NCBI GenBank assembly: GCA_015680685.1
Contig: MNCI01033474.1
Coordinates: 349,361-413,360 of the forward strand
Length of the DNA stretch: 64,000 bases
Direction of reading: 5' to 3'
From: Gnetum montanum
Taxonomy: Eukaryota > Streptophyta > Gnetopsida > Gnetales > Gnetaceae
Every line of letters starts with the position of its first letter. Within the stretch, counting starts at the first letter, position 1. A model generated the notes under the pieces. That model had not been told where the DNA came from and did no database searches. It was given only the letters and a program-made list of their open reading frames with translations. Shown here in pieces: positions 56,897 through 64,000 of the stretch. A program made the position numbers and the translations under genes.

Positions 56897-59697
56897 AACC
56901 TTGTTACCGCTACTGAATCCATAACTGTCATCAAACAAATAAATCCCCAAGGCCCTATGCGCTAGTCACTTAGGTTACAGGGAAAGGACCCTACTTATGC
57001 AAATCTCATGGTCGAACAGTATAACTTCATCTATGTTAAGATCCAAGCCAACTTACTCATTGATCATGTAGAAAAGGAGGCAAAACGAGACTATGAACTT
57101 ATCCACAAAGGAGGTCGCAAGTTCATCCCTTCAGCATTTGACATAATCTCGTTCTCTGAACACCATCATAAACTCATATCCCAACTTCTCATGGCTACAA
57201 GTAAAGCCCTATAGTTACCTCCAATAGAGCCTCAAGGTGGAGATGAGGAAGATGATTTCGCAGCCCAATCTAAACATGGGGATTCAAACCATACCGTTAG
57301 TCCCCATGCCCATACGAACCCATTATTTCAACCTTTCCTGGAAGAGACTATATTTCCATTGCCAGCTTCTCTACGGAAAGTACCCACTCCCATTCCCATC
57401 TTCTCTAAGTTCAACGCTCGACCTAACACGTCCACTTCTATCGTACCATTGCAAACACAATCCCAACAACCTCCTTCCCAAACTAATGCAGGAACAACTT
57501 TTCAACCTCAAGTGATTGGGATGCCATCAGTCATACATGCTTCCACATCCATCCATTACATACCTCAAGTGCAAATCCAACAAGCACCAATGATCACTTC
57601 ACAACCTATGACTAGGCAGTGGGCCCCACCAACTGTTCAACAAAACCCATCTACTCACTACAGTGTACCACATCCCATGATCTCAGCCCCGAATGTCATC
57701 CCATTACAGAAAATGACAGTTCAACAATCTCTCTTTCCACAAACGATGCCACAATCGAGTCATTACCAACCACCGCTAGCTCAAACCGTTAGACTACCTA
57801 CCACCCAAGAGTGGGCCGATACAAAAAAAATGATGCATTCATTGGCAGAAGAATTAAAGCACCTCAAAACTGTAAACATTGAGAAAGTCAAAGTACTGGA
57901 CTTCTATCAAGATGATCCAATTGACCCTTGAGTCCCACTGCTAACCTTGCCAAAGGGGGTTTCATTACCCCAATTAACCAAATATAATGGAGAAGGAGAT
58001 CCAAACGCTCACCTGGTAACATTCTGAACAAAATGTCTACTTCTTCCAGCATGGCCTCATGTGATTCTACGTGTGTTTGCCATGTCCTTAACCGAAAAAG
58101 CCCTAGACTGGTACCGAGCTTTACCCTGCAACTCCATATCTTCTCTAAAGGACTTGTTGCACCAATTTGTCACCCACTTCAAATACAATCTGAAACCTAA
58201 AGCCACATTAGATAGCATGATTCAAATTAAACAAGCACCATTAGAGCCAGCATAGAAATTTATAAAAAGATGGACTGCAGCCTTAAATGAACTTCACGAA
58301 CCTATTCCTGAAATGTATCTACTTACCATCCTTAAAGCATACACGAATGAGTTTATTAAGTCAAAACTTTACTATTTAAAATCCTATACCTTGAGCCAAG
58401 AATTTGTGCAAATTAAAGACATAGAAGAGGCTGCACAAACAAGCAATGACCTAGCCTACTTGACCTTTAGGAGCCAACATACAAGGAGAGATAAATCCAA
58501 GACAATGACAACAGCAGTAGCCGAGATAGCCTGATCTAACCATCCAGGACAAAAGGGAAAATAAGCCGTTGTCCCAAACAGCTATGAAAGAAACACACCT
58601 GTGCCTACACCCAAAACCCCCTCAAATAGAAACACTAACGTGGGTCATGCTCACACCTCTGAAAGAAAAGACCCCGCTCAATATACGTCCTTACCCATGA
58701 AACCTTCACAATTGCTTGACCAATTTCTAAAGGCCAGTTTAATCAAACATAAGCAAATGTCTCCCACAGCCTCTCAAAAACATGATCGATTTTGTGAGTT
58801 GGCTAAGAACCCAACCTTAGTAACACCTAATGAACCTCCCATTCCAACAAGCTTTAGATTGGATAGGTTTTGCAAGTATCACCAACAACCTGGTCAAGAA
58901 ACTGATTACTGCTTCACCTTGAAATAGGATATACAATGCATGATTGACAGGGGTGAAGTAGTATTTGATGAAGCAAACCTAGTAAGACCCCAAAACCAAC
59001 CCATGGGAGTCTATAAGGATCCTCTCAACACCAATGATGCACCATATGTAATTAATACTATCCATGTAGAAAGTAGACAAGATGTCCTATGAAAACCTTT
59101 CGTAATCTGTAGGCCTTTAGAGAACACACCTACACCAACATCTCCTTAGAGTCCTTTTATCATACTCACATCCCCTACACCACAAAAGCTGTTTTTCATT
59201 CTCATGCCTCCTTCCGTTACAACAACAACCACACCATCTAAAAACCGGCCCATTCCCTTTGTGATCCGGGTGCCAAAACACCCCGACACACAACCCACCT
59301 CTGTTCCCCTGCGACCTCTATGAGAACGTCTTGCCGATAGACTAACAAGAGAGTGCCCGGAAAGAGAAAACCATCAGTATAAATTAGGACCACCAAAGCC
59401 TACTCTCCTAAACATTGTTCCCATGGGTCCATCCATTAATGAGCCTAGTACAAATCATCAAAGTGAAGATAATGTCATAGGTTGTGTCCCGAATCCAGCA
59501 TCCTCAGCTACCAATCCAAAAATTCCTCTACGAGAAATACAGATGCTGGGCCAAATGGACCAAATCCCTACGAATAAGGATGCCCCAAATGGCAAAGACC
59601 TAGTGAGTGCATTGACCCAGGTCACACAAGCCTTAAAACAAAAGAACACTTCTTTAAGTCTATATGACCTAGTAATGACTTCACCAGTACATTAAGA
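56897..59697 (+). pseudogene. Tat-3 gag
   Basis: The N-terminus (about 56890-57214) has SLRLQGKDPTY, EQYNFIYVKIQANLL and KGGRKFIPSAFDII, aligned with Tat-1. A Pro/Gln/Thr-rich clean piece at 57359-57931 ends in a helical segment with VKVLDFYQDD; the core follows with LTLPKGVSLPQLTKYNGEGD, LTEKALDWYRALP and FKYNLKPKATLDSMIQIKQ. The zinc-finger region RFCKYHQQPGQETDYC lies near 58865-58915. Heptads of the IPFVIRVPK type follow, then the linker (59423-59695) ending SLYDLVMTS. Few stops (for example 57212, 57929, 58254, 58532, 58925), nearly all TAG or TGA. Confidence 0.82.
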
Positions 59698-60547
59698 AGC
59701 TCTCGTATAGATGCTAACTTTGATTCCTATTAGTGAGGACCTTCCTATAGATGAACTATCCATTTATGCAGTATTGTCCCCGCAACCTCAAGAATCAAAG
59801 GCTACATCCCTAGAATTCTGTGCTAAGGACATTAAGCTAGATGAGAAAACGGGAGAAGTCACCATAGCCCCTATGTTCATAAAGATATAGCTCAATCATT
59901 TCAAGATACGTAGGGTGCATGTAGATGATGGTGCAGTGAAAAATGCAATACCCTTTCCCATCATTGAAAAATTGGGACTTTCTGAACAAATATAGCCCAC
60001 AACAACCTCTTTCCTAAAATCCTTCAGTAGTTCTCATGTCAGGGTGAAGGGTATGATCACCTTAGACTTCATAGCCAGGGACCAATTCCCCACATCAGCT
60101 AAATTCATAGTGGTTGACGAAATGCCAGGCTTCAATCTAATCCTAGGACATCCCTGGCTAGCTCAACTTAAGGCTGTATCTTTGTCGATCCATCAAGAGA
60201 TTCACCTACCTTACGAAGGTGGTGAAATCATCATATATGAGGACACAACTATATCACCCACTTCCTCACACCCTGGAGTAAATCACAAATCAGAGATTGA
60301 GTTTGTTGGGCCTAAGCAAGAAACTATGAGTATACACCAAGAAGTGAACCCAACGTTAGCTCATGATCTTGCTGAAATTAAGGAAGCACTGGACAACGCA
60401 AACATAGGAGCCATTCCTACTCATGTCTCTTGGTCAGAATTACCCTTTGATGTCACCGATGAAGGGGAAGGTGAGTATAAGATTATACCCACATACCCAA
60501 CCCCTCACGTTAAACTACAAAGGATCAAGAGGCAACTTAATAACTAG
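59698..60547 (+). pseudogene. Tat-3 aspartic protease
   Basis: The active-site loop VHVDDGAVKN (about 59920) has D-D-G as in Tat-1. Later come VKGMITLDFIARDQFP, EMPGFNLILGHPWLAQL (second motif) and EIHLPYEGGEIII, then an acidic tail ending RIKRQLNN and a stop at 60545-60547. From 60044 the frame is clean for 167 codons. It would process Gag-Pol. The frame closes right before the border array. A GTGAGT that could serve as splice donor lies at about 60470. Confidence 0.82.
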
Positions 60548-60548
60548 A

Positions 60549-60840
60549 GTAAACTACCACATGTCTGAAATGACACTAAACTACCACATGTCCAAAATGA
60601 TGTTAAACTACCAATTGTCCAGTACGACATTAAACTACCAATGAACGTCTGTAATGACATTAAACTAGCCACGGTTAGAAATGGTCAGTTCCTTTTAAAA
60701 GCTTTCTAAAACTATTATTGCTTTTGGCCCACTATGGCATAACACTGGCAATCTTTCTTTCCTTAGCAATAGAGGCAACAGTTCACCATGACTTTAAACT
60801 AGTGTGAATAGCCTGAAATGGCTTTGAACTAGGATTCAGT
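60549..60840 (-). repeat. Border array of TAGTTTAATG-type repeats, Tat-3
   Basis: On the minus strand about five copies of TGGTAGTTTAATGTCRTTTYGGAC-like units spaced 30-33 bp (60549-60680) and two weaker ones near 60790-60835 (CTAGTTCAAAGCCATTTCAG). It lies between the protease stop and the end of the opposite-strand gene. Confidence 0.8.
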
Positions 60841-61201
60841 ATGTTACAAGTTTACAAATATTCACTATATTTTGTCAAATTCTCGTTCAAATGATACAAG
60901 TTATAGCCTTAAGTTATGACTTCAATGTTACTTTCCTATTTTACAAGTGTTGATTCACATTTCATTCCTCCACTTTATAGTTAGTTACATGCATATGTTC
61001 ACTATAATACTTGAAAAGGAAAATAAAAAGAGAAAACAAAAAAATAGAAAACATAACAATGAGTCAATATGGTAGTAAAATTCCAACACCTTACACCATA
61101 ACTAGGTCCATGTTATTACATTTTTCAACCATACATTTCCATCAAAAATCCAAAAGAATCTCAAAAAACATTTAGTAGCTAAAATATGATTAACGATAAG
61201 C
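60841..61201. other. Non-coding 3' flank of the Tat-3 opposite-strand gene
   Basis: AT-rich, no coding potential, with A-rich runs near 61020-61050 (plus strand). The likely polyadenylation region of the minus-strand gene. Confidence 0.4.
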
Positions 61202-64000
61202 TCATGGAGTGGGTTGTTCCCCAAGATCCTCTTCATCATCTGCTCTCACTCCACTAGGGCCAGCTCCATCATTAACATGTCCCTATAGCAAAAAACAGAA
61301 AGAGCAAAGCAGGTAAGAGTAGTAAAGCAAATCATAAATGAAAAACTGGTAAAAATAGTAACACTAATATTGAAAACAACAAAACCATACAAAAATGAAT
61401 GTCACAATAAAACACTCACAAGTGAGGAAGGCCCTAAGTTGGCCTCCAGACACCATAGAATCTCCCCTCTTGGCACATTTTCCTAATCCTCCTCCAGGCC
61501 AAGATCGATGCCAGCCAAGGTTTTACCCTTGTCCACCGAAGTCCAGGTAGGATGCTCAAGAGAAAACATTCTTGTCGAAACCTCTCCAAAGGTGGTAGTA
61601 ATGGTCCTCTCTAGAGATCCCTCCACCTTAGTGCACTCGGTGAACCTGTCATAAGAAGGTCTCAAGCCTAATCCATCGATGAACATCTCCACCCTGTGAC
61701 GTTCAACTGATTCCTCCTTCAACCACTTCTTATACTGATGCTTGTGGTCCTTTTGGTCTTGCCCCCATTTTTGTACCTTAGCTAGAAAGGACTTCCAATC
61801 ATGACACTTTCTGTTCAGCAAATCTATCTATGCCTTTTGCTCAACCAAATCCCGTGTAGCTTGCACCTTGCTATTCAAAATCATCCAGTAATGCGCATAG
61901 GTAATTCCAAATCTGTGCCAAGTGCTATCACCAGATAGCAATAGCAAAATCATAATGAGATTGGAGATCCCTACTCTTCTCTTTCTCCTTTTCCAGTGCT
62001 TCTTTCAATGAATGCACCTCGTCCTATAAGTACTACCCCAAACATGTACAAGTCCAAAGCGACTTGGCGTTCAGTACAACACAACCAGAAACTGCATCGT
62101 ACACATTCCTTGGGACTTGCTCAATATTCCCTGGTAATTCTGGGAGAGCATCAATGTGAGTAGCTTCATAGTGATCCCATTGAAGCTTGGCACTTGTAGT
62201 TGTAAGTACCACACATAGGAATCAACTATAATCAATGAATGCAAAGAAGCACAATAAACCCAAATGCTTAGCGTAATACATAAAACACACATACCTAGTT
62301 CTGGATGAGCTTCTTGTAAGCGAGTAACCACATCATTAACAATGCCTTTAACAAAGTCTATCTTACTAGGCATCTTAGGCCATAGCCTTAGCTGGTCAGT
62401 CGGTGTGGGACAAGCTGGGGAGGTCACTTCGATTGGAACCTGTGTTCCTGAAATCTCTGCCCAAGATGCGTGTGCCTCAAAAGTCTTGACATCTACCTCT
62501 AATGCTAGAAATAATCAAGATAATTAAAAATAATGCATGAAAATTAAAAGGTACAAAAACATGAATTATGCTAAAGGAAACATACCAAAAGGCCCTTTGT
62601 TGTTTATCTTTGGAGGATCACCAAGCTGCAACGATCCATTGAAGAAGCCATCAAGGACATCTCTGTCATCATCCAAATGGACACCTCTTTCATCACTGGG
62701 TTGCCTGAGGGCATCCAAAGCCTCTGCAAGCTTCATCCCCATGATGTCTATCACATCCTCTGCTTGTGAGATGGGAGTTTCTTCAGTTGTTTCTTCCCTT
62801 TCCATCGCTTCTTATTCTAGCCCTGTGACAATCACTTCAGGATTAGCCATTAGGGCCAAAGTCTCCCTCTCTCTCTCTCTAGACCTCCTCTAATAACACC
62901 AACATTCTAATGTTAGTATGACATAGGGTACATATACATTTAATAAACATATACATTAAAATGTCATAATAAATAAATTAATAATAATAAAATGAAATAC
63001 TTACCTTCCACTAACAGTACAAACCGAATCTTCTTTTCCCTTGGTAGTATTGCATCCAGGGCAGGCTCCCTTGGGCGTTCTTTCCTCTTCACCTTCATCT
63101 TGGACTTCCCAATGGTGTCGCCAATCAAACGTTCAGGCCTTTTCATAGACGTGCGTAGCCCAAGTGGTTCCAATCCCAAACTATCATGGGAATGATGAGA
63201 ATGGCTGGCTACACCCCTACTAGTAACTGATACTGATTCCTCACTGTCCTTCGGTGGATCCTGGGATCTAGTGGTGCTAAATAGGTGGCGAATCCAGGGG
63301 CGGGATAATTGCAAATGGTCCCTCAAAACATGGTGGTTATAATCATAAACCACTAGGAACTCAGCGAACCTACGTAAATACCCCACAAAGAAAGCAAAGG
63401 TAAAATGAGATCTAGCATGGACGTTGGAACCTAACCTGATGATCTCCCTGCGAAGACCAGATACAAGAAACTATGCCCATTTGTAGTACCTTCATGTCTC
63501 TAAAATGGCACATATGACATGTGTAGTCTCAATCCCAAGGTTTCTCCCTTGAGAGAGAGATTTGGGGAATGCACGTGCCCGGAAGAGAGGATATAGAAAC
63601 TTCACCTTCACTGATCGGGTGTCGTCTCACAGAGCAAAACCTTTGTGACCTCGAGGCACACCTAACCACTCCTCCAACTCTCTTATGACCTAGTCCTCTT
63701 TCGTTGCTTTATCTATAGACACCATGGCAGCATCCATGGGCACACCAAAAAGATCAAAGAGAAATTCAGTGGTCAAGTGAAAAGATACTTTGACCCCCTA
63801 GACTCACGTGCTAAAATGGGAAGCATCACCATTGAAAGAATCTATAATAGTGACCATCTCGATAGCTAGAATTCTAGGAGTCCAAGCTGAAAATAAGTCC
63901 AGCAGACCTGCCTCAGTAAGATGACTGATGGTCAGCTCAAGAGCCCCCCTCTACAACCACCTTTGTGACTACTCCACCTCCCCAACTTCATGAAAAGGGT
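61202..64000 (-). pseudogene. Opposite-strand spliced accessory gene of Tat-3, 5' end outside
   Basis: Exons on the minus strand: 64000-63005 (start not seen), 62889-62586, 62504-62295, 62192-61420, 61282-61202. Introns are GT-AG, with donors GTAAGT, GTATGT, GTATGT and GTGAGT. The long exon contains AGLLDLFSAWTP, IEMVTIIDSFNGD, LFDLFGVPMD, ELEEWLGVP, LFRARAFPKSL, LRRFAEFLVV and SRPWIRHLF, each aligned with Tat-2, and ends in a Lys/Arg-rich segment. Then an acidic exon (SQAEDVIDIMG, GDPPKINN), an exon with MPSKIDFVKGIVNDVV, a long helical exon with AKLQWD and VQKWGQDQKDHKHQYKKW, and an acidic tail (GAGPSGV). Stops are present (for example near 63810, 61480). It runs against gag; function unknown. 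Confidence 0.78.

Larger units (their letters stand above)
54921..64000 (+). mobile_element. Tat-3: Tat-type element, 3' part outside window
   Basis: Plus strand order: 5' LTR, primer site, repeat leader, gag, protease, border repeats, then the opposite-strand spliced gene, as in Tat-1 and Tat-2. RT onward lies beyond 64000. The insertion broke the Ath-2 3' LTR, so it is younger than Ath-2. Its gag and protease frames are cleaner than those of Tat-1 and Tat-2. Confidence 0.88.

Noticed and set aside
1-64000. Endogenous pararetrovirus (caulimovirid) origin
   Set aside because: LTRs, tRNA primer sites, target-site duplications and integrase are present and no movement protein is seen; these are LTR retrotransposons.
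1-64000. tRNA or rRNA genes
   Set aside because: Only short tRNA-complementary primer-binding sites were found; no cloverleaf or rRNA segment was recognised by reading.

Overview
The window is plant nuclear DNA made almost entirely of old, nested Ty3/gypsy LTR retrotransposons. No intact host gene, rRNA or tRNA was recognised. Evidence for a seed plant: Tat-type elements with a second (archaeal-type) RNase H, Athila-type elements primed by tRNA-Asp, a chromovirus-like element primed by tRNA-iMet, and heavy C-to-T/G-to-A decay (in-frame TAG, TGA and TAA in most reading frames, transitions in primer sites) as expected of long-methylated repeats. A large repeat-rich genome is implied; gymnosperm versus angiosperm cannot be decided from the sequence alone.

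Layout. (1) Tat-1, minus strand, 1-8722, running off the left edge: 5' LTR (7333-8722), primer site, an array of a GTATAC-bearing repeat (6497-7190), gag, protease (to 2239), a short 20-bp-type repeat array, then a spliced gene on the opposite strand (64-1677). (2) Tat-2, minus strand, 8723-22292, its 3' end cut where Tat-1 begins: 5' LTR (20669-22292), gag, protease, repeat array, a complete multi-exon opposite-strand gene with its own TATA box (11555-16143), a second repeat array, RT and archaeal-type RNase H. (3) 22293-26269: AT-rich unclassified sequence. (4) Chr-1, plus strand, a badly decayed chromovirus-like element (26270-46646) split in its gag by (5) Ath-1, an Athila-type element (27651-41958) with a perfect target-site duplication TATGT; a solo Athila LTR (27917-28929, duplication AAAAG) sits inside its 5' LTR. 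(6) Ath-2, plus strand (46647-54920), an Athila-type element with gag and an env-position gene but no pol. (7) Tat-3, plus strand (54921-64000), inserted into the 3' LTR of Ath-2 and running off the right edge; it repeats the same plan with an opposite-strand spliced gene (64000-61202).

The most interesting feature is the accessory-gene system. All three Tat-type elements carry, between protease and RT, a gene on the opposite strand with GT-AG introns at matching positions, similar exon sizes, a conserved globular region, a helical region and an acidic tail. It is bordered by short arrays of TAGTTTAAGG..TTTCGGAC-type repeats read in the direction of that gene. Each Tat-type element also has a private palindromic motif multiplied in its LTR and leader, or in the LTR plus the introns and promoter of the opposite-strand gene (GTATACGCTG in Tat-1, TACGCTATGC in Tat-2, GTCACACTGTAG in Tat-3). 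The two Athila elements instead carry a sense accessory gene of similar layout before the 3' LTR, apparently under an internal promoter that copies the motif found upstream of the TATA box in that element's own LTR. A working hypothesis is an element-specific DNA-binding or anti-silencing protein with its own binding sites; nothing here proves that function.
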